Source: Myceligenerans indicum
GTDB lineage: Bacteria; Actinomycetota; Actinomycetes; Actinomycetales; Cellulomonadaceae
Assembly: GCF_016742955.1 (NCBI RefSeq)
Contig: NZ_JABBYC010000013.1
Span: 1-64,000, forward strand
DNA length: 64,000 bases
Reading direction: 5' to 3'
Part shown: in pieces, positions 50,504 through 59,509 of the stretch
Position numbering within the stretch: position 1 is the stretch's first letter
Layout: each line of letters begins with the position of its first letter
Made by a program: the position numbers and the translations under genes
The notes under the pieces: model-generated
The model's input: only the letters and a program-made list of their open reading frames with translations
What the model was told of the DNA's origin: nothing
Database searches by the model: none

Positions 50504-51727
50504 TCAGTGCGCCGCCGCCGCGGGCACCAGCGGCTGACCGAGATCGGCGAGCATCTCACCGAACCACGGCGCCGACGTGTCGAACGCCTTGCCGCCCTCG
50601 ATCCGCGGGAACGGGATGGCCTTGAGACGGTCGCCGTCGGTCTCGTCGTGCCCGATCACGCCGGACTCCGAGCGCAGCGCGCACTCGACGGCCAGATCCG
50701 TCATCGACTTGATCAGGCGCAGGTCCTCCGTGTTCGCCGCCGCCGCGCGCGAGTAGTAGCCGGACTTCTGCACCATGACCTTCTCGGCGCCCAGCTTCTC
50801 GGCGAACTGCTTGGCGAACCACTGACCCGGGTTCACGAAGTCGAGCTTCACGTGACCGAACGGGTCGCGCTGCACCTCCTCGCCGGCGGCCTCGAGCTGC
50901 GCGACGATCTCGTTCAGGCCCGCACCCTCGGACAGGAAGATGTTCACGTTGCCCTGCTCGTCCATGACGGCGCGCAGGCGCTTGGCCTCGGCGTCGATGT
51001 CGATCTCCAGCTCCGGCAGGAACACGGCGTGCACGTCCCAGCGCTCGCGGCTCAGGCCGAGGCTCGGCACCCACTCCTGGGTGTCCAGCCACTTGCGGTA
51101 CTCCGCGGCGGTCGCGGCGGTCAGCCAGCCGCAGTGCCGGCCCATGACCTCGTGGATGATCAGCATGCGGGGGCCCACGCGGTTCTCCCCGATGACGTGC
51201 GCGGCGAACTTCGCACCCTCCTCGGCGGCGGTCCACGCGCCCAGCGACTGGCGGATCGGCACGACGTCGTTGTCGATGGTCTTGGGCAGGCCCACCACCG
51301 TCAGGTCGTAGTCGTTCTCGTGCAGGTAGGCGGCCAGGTCCGCAGCCGTCGTGTTCGTGTCGTCACCGCCGATGGTGTGCAGCACGTCCACGCCGTCCGC
51401 CTTCAGCCGCTCGGCGGCGACGTGCAGAGGGTTCTGCCCCTCCTGAACGAGCCCGCGCTTCACGCAGTCGGCGACGTTCGTCAGCTTCACGCGCGAGTTG
51501 CCGATCGGCGACCCGCCGAAGCGGTGCAGCACGCCCGCCTTCCGGCGCGCCTCGTCGTCGACGACGATCTTGGTGCCCGTCAGCAGGCCGTGGTAGCCGT
51601 GCTGGTAGGCGATGATCTCGATCGTGGGGTCGAGCTCCGTGTAACGCTCGATCAGCCCACCGACCGCGGACGACAGGCAGGGGGCGAAGCCCCCGGCGGT
51701 CAGCAGAGCCACGCGACGAACAGACAT
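50504..51727 (-). CDS. pfp: pyrophosphate-dependent 6-phosphofructokinase
   Basis: This enzyme converts fructose 6-phosphate to the 1,6-bisphosphate reversibly with PPi. The 407 residues include TIGGDDTNTTAADLA, where the GGDD arrangement (second Asp in place of the ATP-type Gly) is the mark of PPi use. Also visible are the catalytic PKTIDND, the MGRHCGWLTA loop and the FSEGAGLNE-like segment FLSEGAGLNEIVAQL. It has a single active-site domain, so it is not the PFP beta/alpha type. ATG 51727 is preceded by GAGAGG. Its neighbour makes DAHP from glycolytic PEP. Confidence 0.93.
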   Translation of the reverse strand: MSVRRVALLTAGGFAPCLSSAVGGLIERYTELDPTIEIIAYQHGYHGLLTGTKIVVDDEARRKAGVLHRFGGSPIGNSRVKLTNVADCVKRGLVQEGQNPLHVAAERLKADGVDVLHTIGGDDTNTTAADLAAYLHENDYDLTVVGLPKTIDNDVVPIRQSLGAWTAAEEGAKFAAHVIGENRVGPRMLIIHEVMGRHCGWLTAATAAEYRKWLDTQEWVPSLGLSRERWDVHAVFLPELEIDIDAEAKRLRAVMDEQGNVNIFLSEGAGLNEIVAQLEAAGEEVQRDPFGHVKLDFVNPGQWFAKQFAEKLGAEKVMVQKSGYYSRAAAANTEDLRLIKSMTDLAVECALRSESGVIGHDETDGDRLKAIPFPRIEGGKAFDTSAPWFGEMLADLGQPLVPAAAAH

Positions 51728-51899
51728 CGCAGATGCACCTCTCGGTTCGGGGAGTTCCTGCGGGCCGGTGCGCCATCCCGGCAGCACCCGCCCTGTCCTC
51801 GCCATCCTACTGACGCACCCCGGTGCAGGCCTTGTGCTTGTCCACAGATCGATCAGCTCGGATCGATCAGCACGAACCGATCACGCCCGGCCGTCGGCC

Positions 51900-52640
51900 T
51901 CATTCGCGGCGCGAGGGCCGCTGCGTCGGCAGGTAGCGCGTCGCCGGCGTCGGCGCCCGGCCCGCCGTCGTGCTCGCCTTCTCCGTCGCCGCGTAGACGT
52001 CGACGTACTCCTGGTCGGACAGCGCCAGGATCGCCTCCATGATCTCGTCGGCGACCCGGCGCAGCGTGGCGTGGTCGGTCGCCTTGTCGGCCAGGTGGGA
52101 GAAGTCGAGCGGCTCGCCGATGCGGGCGCCCAGCGGCATGAACCGCGGCACGGTGCGCCCCACCGGCTGAGCCTCGTCGGTACCGACCATCACGACCGGG
52201 ATCACCGGGACGCCGGACTCCAGCGCCATCCGCGCCACCCCGGTCTTGGCCTTGTACAGCCGCCCGTCGGGGCTCCGCGTCCCCTCGGGATAGATCCCGA
52301 GCAGATCGCCGTCGGCCAGGACGCGCAACCCCGTGTTGATCGCGGCCTCGCTCGCGGCCCCACCCGACCGGTCGATCGGGATCGTCCCGATCCCCGTCAT
52401 GAACCAGGCCGTGACCCGGCCCTTGAGGCCGCGACCCGTGAAGTAGTCGGACTTGCCGAGGAACTTGACCTGCCGGGGAAGCATCAGCGGGAGGATGAAC
52501 GAGTCGATCACGGCGAGATGGTTGCCCGCCAGGATCGCCGCGCCGCGGCGGGGCACGTTCCTGCGGCCCTCGACCCACGGCCGGTAGGCGAGCCTCAGCA
52601 GCGGCCCGACCAGGATGTGCTTCATCACCCAGTAGAACAA
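51900..52640 (-). CDS. PlsC-like 1-acyl-glycerol-3-phosphate acyltransferase
   Basis: This membrane-associated lysophosphatidate or related acyltransferase for phospholipid synthesis has NHLAVID (the HX4D catalytic motif), a hydrophobic N-terminus, and YPEGTRSPDGRLY. The 246-residue length assumes a TTG start at 52640, which has an excellent AGGAGG site five bases away. An ATG at 52625 would lack a ribosome site, and ATG 52688 would add a non-conserved extension. It is divergent from the 220-aa gene upstream. Actinobacteria carry several PlsC paralogues, so the acyl acceptor is uncertain. Confidence 0.9.
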   Translation of the reverse strand: MFYWVMKHILVGPLLRLAYRPWVEGRRNVPRRGAAILAGNHLAVIDSFILPLMLPRQVKFLGKSDYFTGRGLKGRVTAWFMTGIGTIPIDRSGGAASEAAINTGLRVLADGDLLGIYPEGTRSPDGRLYKAKTGVARMALESGVPVIPVVMVGTDEAQPVGRTVPRFMPLGARIGEPLDFSHLADKATDHATLRRVADEIMEAILALSDQEYVDVYAATEKASTTAGRAPTPATRYLPTQRPSRRE

Positions 52641-52707
52641 GAGTCCTCCTCGCACGGCGTCGTGCCGGAGTCCTTCGCGGCCCGACATCCAAATTAGAGT
52701 GTGCCTC

Positions 52708-53370
52708 ATGGCCGCTTCGAACACGGACGACCGCGACGACGACCTGCCCGATGAGCCGACACCTCCCGCAGACCGTAGCGAAGACGCTGGTGGAGAAACC
52801 AACGACCACGCGCCGGGCACCGGCGAGCTGCCCGACGAGACCGTCGACGCGCGCTTCGCCGACCTCGTGGCCTCGCTGGGCGACCTCGGCACGAGCGCGA
52901 CCGGTCCTGCGACACGGACGTCGCTGCCGGACGCGTCCGACCCGCGAATCACACCGAAGGGGGCCGGTGACCCGCACGAGGCGGGCGACGATCCCGGCCC
53001 GACCGCTCCCGCCGGCGACGCCGGAAGCCCGACCGCGCCACCGGCGCGCGCGTCAGGCCCGCGCGACTGGCCGGTCACACCCGAGGTGGAAGCCCTGGAG
53101 GAGGCCGAGAGCCACTTCACGCCCCCCGAGCCCGAACCCCTGCTGAGCGACAAGGACCCGCTGCTCACGATGGCATGGATCGCCGTGGCCGGTATTCCCG
53201 TCCTCGCGCTGCTGAGCGTCATCGCCGTGGCCGCGATCCCCGCGCTGCACATCCCGGCTCTGGTGGGCCAGGTCGCGTTGGGACTCTTCGTCGCCGGACT
53301 CGGCGTGCTGCTCTGGCGCATGCCGCACCACCGCGACCCGGAGGACGACGACCCGGGCGCCGTCGTGTGA
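52708..53370 (+). CDS. acidic membrane protein (unrecognised)
   Basis: This 220-residue protein has a long Asp/Glu/Pro/Gly-rich N-terminal half (residues 1-140, probably disordered), then a helical PRDWPVTPEVEALEEAESHF segment, two transmembrane helices (TMAWIAVAGIPVLALLSVIA and GQVALGLFVAGLGVLLW) and a short acidic end. This matches a small actinobacterial family without known function. TAGAGT just before the ATG suggests a leaderless message; GTG 52699 is an alternative start. It converges on the acyl-CoA synthetase gene. Confidence 0.8.
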   Translation: MAASNTDDRDDDLPDEPTPPADRSEDAGGETNDHAPGTGELPDETVDARFADLVASLGDLGTSATGPATRTSLPDASDPRITPKGAGDPHEAGDDPGPTAPAGDAGSPTAPPARASGPRDWPVTPEVEALEEAESHFTPPEPEPLLSDKDPLLTMAWIAVAGIPVLALLSVIAVAAIPALHIPALVGQVALGLFVAGLGVLLWRMPHHRDPEDDDPGAVV

Positions 53371-53372
53371 CG

Positions 53373-53413
53373 CCACGGCCGGCTCGACCACCAGGTGGTG
53401 GAGCCGGCCGTGG
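53373..53413. terminator. 13-bp hairpin between convergent genes
   Basis: CCACGGCCGGCTC (53373-53385) pairs with GAGCCGGCCGTGG (53401-53413), with a smaller inverted repeat in the loop. It lies between the convergent 220-aa gene and the acyl-CoA synthetase gene and probably ends both. Confidence 0.8.
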
Positions 53414-53429
53414 CTCGCCACCCCGGCCG

Positions 53430-55253
53430 TCAGACCAGGTGCAGCGAGTCCTTGTTCTTGTCCGCGTACAGGCGCTCCACCTCGGGGTCGAAGTCCTTGA
53501 GGACCACTCCGCGGCGAACCGACTGCTTCGGCGTGAGATATCCGTTCTCGATGGTCAGGTCCCCCGGGATGACCACGTACTTGCGGATCGACTCCGCCTT
53601 GGACACGGCGTCGTTCGCCCGCTTGACCACCTGGTCCAGCGCCGCGAGCACATCGGGGTCCGTGCGCGCCTCCTCGGGACTCATCGCCGGCTTGCCCTGC
53701 ATCTTCAGCCAGCCCGGCAGGCCCTCCGCGTCGATGGTGACCATCGCGCCGATGAACGGCTTGTTGTCGCCGACGACGACGCACTGGCTGACCAGGGCGT
53801 GCGCGCGGATGCGATCCTCCAGCACCGACGGCGCCACGTTCTTGCCGCCGGCCGTGACGATGATCTCCTTCTTGCGGCCGGTGATGGTCAGGAAGCCGCG
53901 GTCGTCGATCTCCCCGAGGTCCCCGGTGCGGAACCAGCCGTCGTCGGTGAACGCCTCCGCGGTCGCCTGGGGGTTGTCGTGGTAGGCGCCGAAGATCCCG
54001 TGTCCCTTGAGCAGGACCTCGCCGTCGTCGGCGATGGCCATGCCGCAGCCCGGCAGGGCGAGGCCGACCGACCCGATCTTCTGGGCGCTCGGCTTGTTCA
54101 CACTGGTGGGTGCGGTGGACTCGGTGAGGCCGTAGCCCTCGAGGATGTTGATCCCCAGGCCGCGGTAGAAGTGCCCGAGCCGCTCCCCCAGCGGGCCGCC
54201 GCCCGAGACCGCGTACTTCGCGTTGCCGCCGAGCTTCGCGCGCAGCTTGGAGAAGACGAGGGTGTCGGCGACCTTGTGCCGGATCCGCAGGCCGAGGCTC
54301 GGGCCCGACGGCGCGTCCAGCGCGCGCGAGTAGGCGATCCCCGTCCGGGCGGCCCAGTGGAAGATCTTCACCTTGCCGCCGGCGGCCGCGGTCTGCTCGG
54401 CCGTGTTGTACACCTTCTCGAACACGCGCGGGACGGCGAGGATGAAGGTGGGCTTGAAGCTGCCGAGCTGGTCGACGAGCGTGCTCGTGTCGCCCCAGTG
54501 CCCGGTGGTCGTCCCGGCGGCCACGGCGAGCACGTGGATGAACCGGGCGAAGACGTGGGCCATGGGGATGAACAGGAGCGTGCGACCGGCCTCGGCGAAC
54601 ACCTCCGGGTTGTCCTTGACGGCGTTGACCGCGAGCGAGGCGAAGTTGCGGTGGCTGAGCTCCACACCCTTCGGACGCCCGGTCGTGCCCGAGGTGTAGA
54701 TGATCGTGGCGAGGTCGTCCAGGACGGCGAGCGCACGACGGCGTTCGATCTCGGCATCCTCGACGCCTGCGCCGTCGGCGACGAGGGCGTCGACCGCACC
54801 GGCCTCGATCACGAGGATCTCCCGCAGGCCACCGAGCGAGTCGTGCACCTCGCTGACCGTGTCGGCGTGTTCGGCGGTCTCGGCGAGTACGAGGGTGACC
54901 TTCGCGTCGCTGCAGATCCACTCGACCTGTTCGGCGCTCGAGGTCTCGTAGATCGGTACGGTGACCGCTCCGGCGGCCCAGATGGCGAAGTCCAGCAACG
55001 CCCACTCGTACCGGGTGGCGGACATGATGGCGACACTGTCACCCGGCTCGACACCGCGTGCGACCAGTCCCTTCGCGACGGCAACGACCTGGGCGTCGAA
55101 GTCGCGCGCGCTGACGGGGATCCAACCGCCCTTGCCGTCCGGTCGTTCCATCAGGTGCTTGGACGGATCAACGGCGACCCGGTCGGTGAGCACCTTGTTG
55201 GTGTTGTACGTAGGGGGCAGCTCGACGAGCTGCGGTGCGTGGACCTCGTTCAT
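53430..55253 (-). CDS. long-chain fatty-acid CoA ligase
   Basis: This 607-residue acyl-adenylate-forming enzyme activates fatty acids with ATP and CoA. It has IYTSGTTGRPKGVELSHRN (the AMP-binding P-loop), GYGLTESTAPTSVN, DGWFRTGDLGEIDDRG and TGRKKEIIVTAGGKNVAP, and ends with the Lys-containing GYLTPKQSVRRGVV region. This is the FACL15/FadD15 style of actinobacteria. ATG 55253. The next gene downstream on the minus strand is a terminator away, and it is divergent from the glucokinase gene. It is probably used in lipid degradation or membrane lipid supply. Confidence 0.95.
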   Translation of the reverse strand: MNEVHAPQLVELPPTYNTNKVLTDRVAVDPSKHLMERPDGKGGWIPVSARDFDAQVVAVAKGLVARGVEPGDSVAIMSATRYEWALLDFAIWAAGAVTVPIYETSSAEQVEWICSDAKVTLVLAETAEHADTVSEVHDSLGGLREILVIEAGAVDALVADGAGVEDAEIERRRALAVLDDLATIIYTSGTTGRPKGVELSHRNFASLAVNAVKDNPEVFAEAGRTLLFIPMAHVFARFIHVLAVAAGTTTGHWGDTSTLVDQLGSFKPTFILAVPRVFEKVYNTAEQTAAAGGKVKIFHWAARTGIAYSRALDAPSGPSLGLRIRHKVADTLVFSKLRAKLGGNAKYAVSGGGPLGERLGHFYRGLGINILEGYGLTESTAPTSVNKPSAQKIGSVGLALPGCGMAIADDGEVLLKGHGIFGAYHDNPQATAEAFTDDGWFRTGDLGEIDDRGFLTITGRKKEIIVTAGGKNVAPSVLEDRIRAHALVSQCVVVGDNKPFIGAMVTIDAEGLPGWLKMQGKPAMSPEEARTDPDVLAALDQVVKRANDAVSKAESIRKYVVIPGDLTIENGYLTPKQSVRRGVVLKDFDPEVERLYADKNKDSLHLV

Positions 55254-55507
55254 GCTGACTCCAGTGGCAGTAAAGATCGTGGCTGCCAAGATACCGGCAA
55301 ACCCCCTCCCGGAGGTACACCGAGTCTCAGCGTTTCGTGAGATTGCGTCTCACAGGATGGCGGCCCGCTCCGGGGTCAGCACGCGGACGAGGTGCATCGG
55401 TCACGTCACGGACGGATACTCTGGTGTTCCGCGCCCGTGCGTCGGCCTTCGGGGCCGGGACACGGGCGCTCGCCACGAGGATCCCTGCGACAGTGAAGGA
55501 CGACGTC

Positions 55508-56452
55508 ATGCACGCCATCGGAGTCGACATCGGCGGCACCAAGATCGCCGTGGGCGTGGTCGACGAGGACGGGCGGATCCTCGCCCAGGTGCGGCGCGAG
55601 ACCGTGGCCGACGACGTGGCCGACATCGACCGTGCCATCGCGGACGCCGTGACCGAGCTGACCAAGGAGCACGAGGTCGGCGCGATCGGGCTGGCCGCGG
55701 CCGGCTTCGTGAGCCCCGACCGCAAGGGCGTGAACTTCGCGCCCAACATCGCCTGGCGCGAGTACCCGCTCGCGGAGAAGGTGGGCGCCCTCATCGACTC
55801 CGACGCACCCATCGTCGTCGAGAACGACGCCAACGCCGCCGGCTGGGCCGAGTTCCGGTTCGGCGCCGGCCGGTCGGCCACCGACATGATCATGCTGACG
55901 GTCGGGACCGGCCTGGGCGGTGCCGTCATCGTGGGCGGCGAGCTGGTACGCGGCAAGTGGGGCGTCGGCGCCGAGGTGGGGCACATGCGCGTGGTGCCGG
56001 ACGGCCACTACTGCGGCTGCGGGCACGAGGGGTGCTGGGAGCAGTACGCGTCCGGTTCCGCCCTGGTCCGCGACGCGCAGCACGCCGCCGTGGCCCAGCC
56101 GGAGCGCGCCGCGCGGCTGCTGGAGCTGGCCGGCGGATCCCCGGCCGACATCCGCGGGCCGCAGATCACCCGCGCCGCCAAGGACGGCGACGAGCTGGCG
56201 ATCGAGCTCCTCGCGACCCTGGGCAAATGGATCGGCGAGGGTGCGGCGTCCGTGGCGGCACTGCTCGACCCGGAGATCTTCGTGATCGGCGGAGGGGTGG
56301 GTGCTGCCGGCGAGCTGCTGCTCGGACCGGTGCGGCACGGCTACGAGGCTCAGCTCTCGGCGCTGGGGCACCGCCCGGTGGCACAGATCGAGCTTGCCCG
56401 GCACGGCAACGAGGCGGGCATCGTCGGAGCGGCGGACCTGGCACGACGCTGA
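55508..56452 (+). CDS. glkA: ROK-family glucokinase
   Basis: This ATP-dependent glucokinase phosphorylates glucose and is often involved in carbon catabolite control. The 314 residues contain the phosphate-1 motif IGVDIGGTKIAVGVV, VVENDANAAGWAEF with the catalytic Asp, TVGTGLGGAVIV, GAEVGHMRVVP and the ROK zinc-binding GHYCGCGHEGCWE. The Cys motif separates it from polyphosphate glucokinase. ATG 55508 has GAAGGA seven bases upstream. There is no adjacent sugar transporter, as is common for this housekeeping gene. Confidence 0.95.
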   Translation: MHAIGVDIGGTKIAVGVVDEDGRILAQVRRETVADDVADIDRAIADAVTELTKEHEVGAIGLAAAGFVSPDRKGVNFAPNIAWREYPLAEKVGALIDSDAPIVVENDANAAGWAEFRFGAGRSATDMIMLTVGTGLGGAVIVGGELVRGKWGVGAEVGHMRVVPDGHYCGCGHEGCWEQYASGSALVRDAQHAAVAQPERAARLLELAGGSPADIRGPQITRAAKDGDELAIELLATLGKWIGEGAASVAALLDPEIFVIGGGVGAAGELLLGPVRHGYEAQLSALGHRPVAQIELARHGNEAGIVGAADLARR

Positions 56453-56474
56453 GGCCGGCCGGCCCGCCGCACGA

Positions 56475-57329
56475 TCACATGCCCATCTCGGAGGCCTCGA
56501 TGGTCTGGTCCGCGGGGGGAGCTGTGATCTCGATGGGCTCGCCCTGGTCGGTGATGTCCACCGTGACGACGAAGTCCTGCCCGTCCTCGACCATCTTGCT
56601 GATCACCCGGTGGGGGACATCGTCGTCGTCGAGGAAGTACTCGAACTCCATCGAGCCCATCTCCTCGGCCATGGACTTGTCGACGCCGAGAGCCTCGAGG
56701 TCCTTCGCCTTCGACAGGTCGACCACCACCGTGTAGTGGTGGGTCTCGATCCCGTTGATCGTCTCGGTGCCCACCTCGGTCACCTCCGAGACGGCACCGT
56801 CCATCGCCTCGGCCTGGCCGGCGATGTTCGCCTGCTCGAGCTGCTCCATCATCCCGTCGAGCTCGGCGGCCGCACTGTCCTCACCGCTCACGTGCATGTA
56901 CTTGCCCTGGGTGATCGGCCCCATGTTCATGTAGAAGTCGCCGTCGACCAGGATCATGTCGATGTTCGCCTCTTCGATGTCCATCGACATCTGCAGCGCG
57001 GTCTCGGCAACGGTGTCGCCGGCCACCATCGCGCCCTTCATGGTGGCGTCCAGCATGCTCTGCGCCTCGGCCCCCGCCCCGGAGAACGTCGCCGTGTAGC
57101 GCATCGTGCTCATGGCCGCCTGGGCGGCCGTCGAACGGTCGACGAAGTCCGACACCGACAGCGCCGCATAGCCGGCCTCGGTCGCCTCGCTCTCGGCGGT
57201 CGCGGTCGCGGTCGCGCCATCGGAAGCGGCGGTGAGGTCGGGCGTGTCCGCCTGGGACTGGCATGCCGTCAGCGCCGCTGCGGTGACGCCCGCGGTCAGC
57301 AGCGCAGCGATCTTGCGGGTGATTCCCAC
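56475..57329 (-). CDS. LppX/LprG-like lipoprotein
   Basis: This 284-residue lipoprotein has signal peptide KIAALLTAGVTAAALTAC (lipid on Cys) and an acidic Ala/Thr tether. A body of alternating helices and strands (MRYTATFSGAGAEAQSMLDA, MDIEEANIDMILVDGDFYM, THHYTVVVDLSKAKDLEALG, FEYFLDDDDVPHRVISKMVE) is typical of the LolA/LppX-LprAFG family, which binds or transports acylated lipids. The substrate is unknown. GTG start at 57329. A 13-base palindrome, TCTTTC-C-GAAAGA, lies at 57405-57417 upstream of it. Confidence 0.88.
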   Translation of the reverse strand: MGITRKIAALLTAGVTAAALTACQSQADTPDLTAASDGATATATAESEATEAGYAALSVSDFVDRSTAAQAAMSTMRYTATFSGAGAEAQSMLDATMKGAMVAGDTVAETALQMSMDIEEANIDMILVDGDFYMNMGPITQGKYMHVSGEDSAAAELDGMMEQLEQANIAGQAEAMDGAVSEVTEVGTETINGIETHHYTVVVDLSKAKDLEALGVDKSMAEEMGSMEFEYFLDDDDVPHRVISKMVEDGQDFVVTVDITDQGEPIEITAPPADQTIEASEMGM

Positions 57330-57529
57330 CTGCGTGTCCTCCTCTGTGTGCCGGTCGCCGCCCGATGTCCGGTGCGGCTGACCAACCGGCTACGTGGACA
57401 TCGTTCTTTCCGAAAGATACTTGTCGCAAGCCGTTTTGGTGTGCTATGTGGGCGAGGTCCGGCCGAGATTTCACCCGGTTCGGCGCGACGGGCCGTTCGT
57501 GTCACTGAGCCGTACTACTGTTCGGGGCC

Positions 57530-59509
57530 GTGAGCACCACTGGGTACCAGGCCTCGTTCGACGAACTCGGGACGCCCCTGCGGGACGTCACGTTCGTCGT
57601 GGTGGACCTCGAGACCACCGGGACGCGGGCGAGCGAGGGCGGGATCACCGAGATCGGGGCCGTGAAGGTGTGCGGCGGCGCCAAGCTCGGGGAGTTCCAG
57701 TCACTGGTGAACCCGGGTCGGCCGGTCCCCGCGTTCGTGGCACGCCTGACAGGGATCACGAACGCGATGGTGGCCACCGCCCCGGACATCGAGAAGGTGC
57801 TGCCCAGCTTCCTGGAGTTCGCCCACGGATCGGTGCTGGTGGCGCACAACGCCCCGTTCGACGTCGGCTTCCTCAGGGCGGCGTGCGAACGCCTGGACTA
57901 CCCGTGGCCGGGATTCCCGGTGGTGGACACGGTTCCGCTGGCCCGCAAGGTGGTCACGCGGGACGAGGCGCCCAATCACAAGCTGGCCACTCTCGCACGC
58001 CTCTTCCGTGCCGAGGTGGCGCCCGACCACCGCGCGCTCTCGGACGCGCGCGCCACGGTGGACGTCCTGCACGCCCTGTTCGACCGGCTCGCCCCTCTGG
58101 GCGTCACGCACCTGGAGGACCTGCGCACCGCAGCCGATCCGGTGCCCCCCGAGGTGCGCGCCAAGCGCCACCTGGCCGACGGCCTGCCGCAGGCGCCCGG
58201 TGTCTACCTGTTCCGCGGCCCGGACGACGAGGTGCTGTACGTCGGCACCAGCACGAACATCCACAAGCGGGTCCGCTCCTACTTCACCGCCGCGGAGAAG
58301 CGTCGCCGGGTCACGGAGATGGTGCGGATCGCCGAGCAGGTCACACCGGTCGTGTGCGCGACACCCCTGGAGGCGCAGGTCCGCGAGCTGCGCCTGATCG
58401 CCGAGCACGAGCCCCGGTACAACCGGCGCTCCAAGCATCCGGAGCGCGCGGTGTGGGTGCGGCTCACCGACGAGCCCTACCCGCGGCTCTCGGTGGTCCG
58501 GGACACGGCCTCAGGGCTCGCCCACATCGGGCCGTTCGGCGGGGCACGCGCCGCGAAGGAGGCGGTGGCAGCACTGCACGACGCCCTGCCGCTGCGCCAG
58601 TGCACGGCACGCATCGCGCGCGTCCCGCGACAGCCCGGCAGCCCGTGCGCGCTGGCCGGGATGGGGCGCTGCTCGGCGCCCTGCGTCACCGCCGACGGCC
58701 CGGACGAGTCGTACGACGACGTGTCGGCAACGGCGCAGGAGGTACTCGGCGGCGATCCCTCGCCCGTCGTCGAGGCGCTGTCGGCCCGCATCGCGAAGCT
58801 CGCCGCCCAGGAGCGCTTCGAGGAGGCCGGTGAGGTGACGCGGCGGCTGCGGGCCTTCGTGCACGGTGCCCGCCGCGCCCAGCGCCTGGACCCCCTCGCG
58901 CGGTGCGTGGAGCTCATCGCGGCGCGCCCCGCGGGCGTGAACGGTGCGCCGGGCCGGCCGGGCGGCTGGGAAGTGGTGGTCGTGCGACACGGACGCCTGG
59001 CCGGAACTGCCGTGAGCACGCCGGAGGACGACGTGCTGGAGCTGGTCGCAGCCGTGCGGGCGACGGCGGAGGCCGTCGCGCCGCCGGTCGCCCCGGCCCC
59101 GGCCTGCCATCCCGAAGAGGCGGACCTCCTGCTCGGCTGGCTCGACCAGCCGGGCGTGCGGCTCGTCGCCGTCGACGGCGAGCTCACCTGTCCGGTACGC
59201 GGCGCCGCCGCCCACGCGGACCTCGCGTGGGCGGCGGACAGGGTGCGCGAAGAGGTCTCGGCACCTGGACCCGGGGACGACGACGGCACGACGTCCGGCG
59301 TCACCCCAGGACCGCCGTCGGACACCGTGCCGACGACGGCGCCGGGCGCCCCCTCAGTCCCCGACCAGCAGCTCGAGGGTGGCAGCCGCACCGATGGTGT
59401 GGAGCCTGTCGAGCGTGTCGAGGTACGGCCGGGTGAACCGGGGATCGTCGACGAGATCCCCGAACAGGCTGGGATCCCGCAGGAACGCGAGCGGGTCGGA
59501 CCGCTGTGA
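57530..59509 (+). CDS. DnaQ-like exonuclease fused to UvrC/Cho-type GIY-YIG domain
   Basis: This 659-residue fusion begins with a DEDDh 3'-5' exonuclease (residues 20-190: VVDLETTGTRASEGGITEIG, VAHNAPFDVGFLRAAC, HRALSDARATVDVLHAL). A UvrC-type GIY-YIG nuclease domain follows (about 215-300: APGVYLFRGPDDEVLYVGTS, NIHKRVRSYF), then UvrC-like middle parts and a PCALAGMGRCSAPC motif. It is probably a DNA repair nuclease; the family is widespread in actinobacteria. The last 50 or so residues are antisense to the dehydrogenase gene and look unlike the family. GTG 57530 follows no clear ribosome site and may be leaderless. Confidence 0.9.
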   Translation: MSTTGYQASFDELGTPLRDVTFVVVDLETTGTRASEGGITEIGAVKVCGGAKLGEFQSLVNPGRPVPAFVARLTGITNAMVATAPDIEKVLPSFLEFAHGSVLVAHNAPFDVGFLRAACERLDYPWPGFPVVDTVPLARKVVTRDEAPNHKLATLARLFRAEVAPDHRALSDARATVDVLHALFDRLAPLGVTHLEDLRTAADPVPPEVRAKRHLADGLPQAPGVYLFRGPDDEVLYVGTSTNIHKRVRSYFTAAEKRRRVTEMVRIAEQVTPVVCATPLEAQVRELRLIAEHEPRYNRRSKHPERAVWVRLTDEPYPRLSVVRDTASGLAHIGPFGGARAAKEAVAALHDALPLRQCTARIARVPRQPGSPCALAGMGRCSAPCVTADGPDESYDDVSATAQEVLGGDPSPVVEALSARIAKLAAQERFEEAGEVTRRLRAFVHGARRAQRLDPLARCVELIAARPAGVNGAPGRPGGWEVVVVRHGRLAGTAVSTPEDDVLELVAAVRATAEAVAPPVAPAPACHPEEADLLLGWLDQPGVRLVAVDGELTCPVRGAAAHADLAWAADRVREEVSAPGPGDDDGTTSGVTPGPPSDTVPTTAPGAPSVPDQQLEGGSRTDGVEPVERVEVRPGEPGIVDEIPEQAGIPQERERVGPL

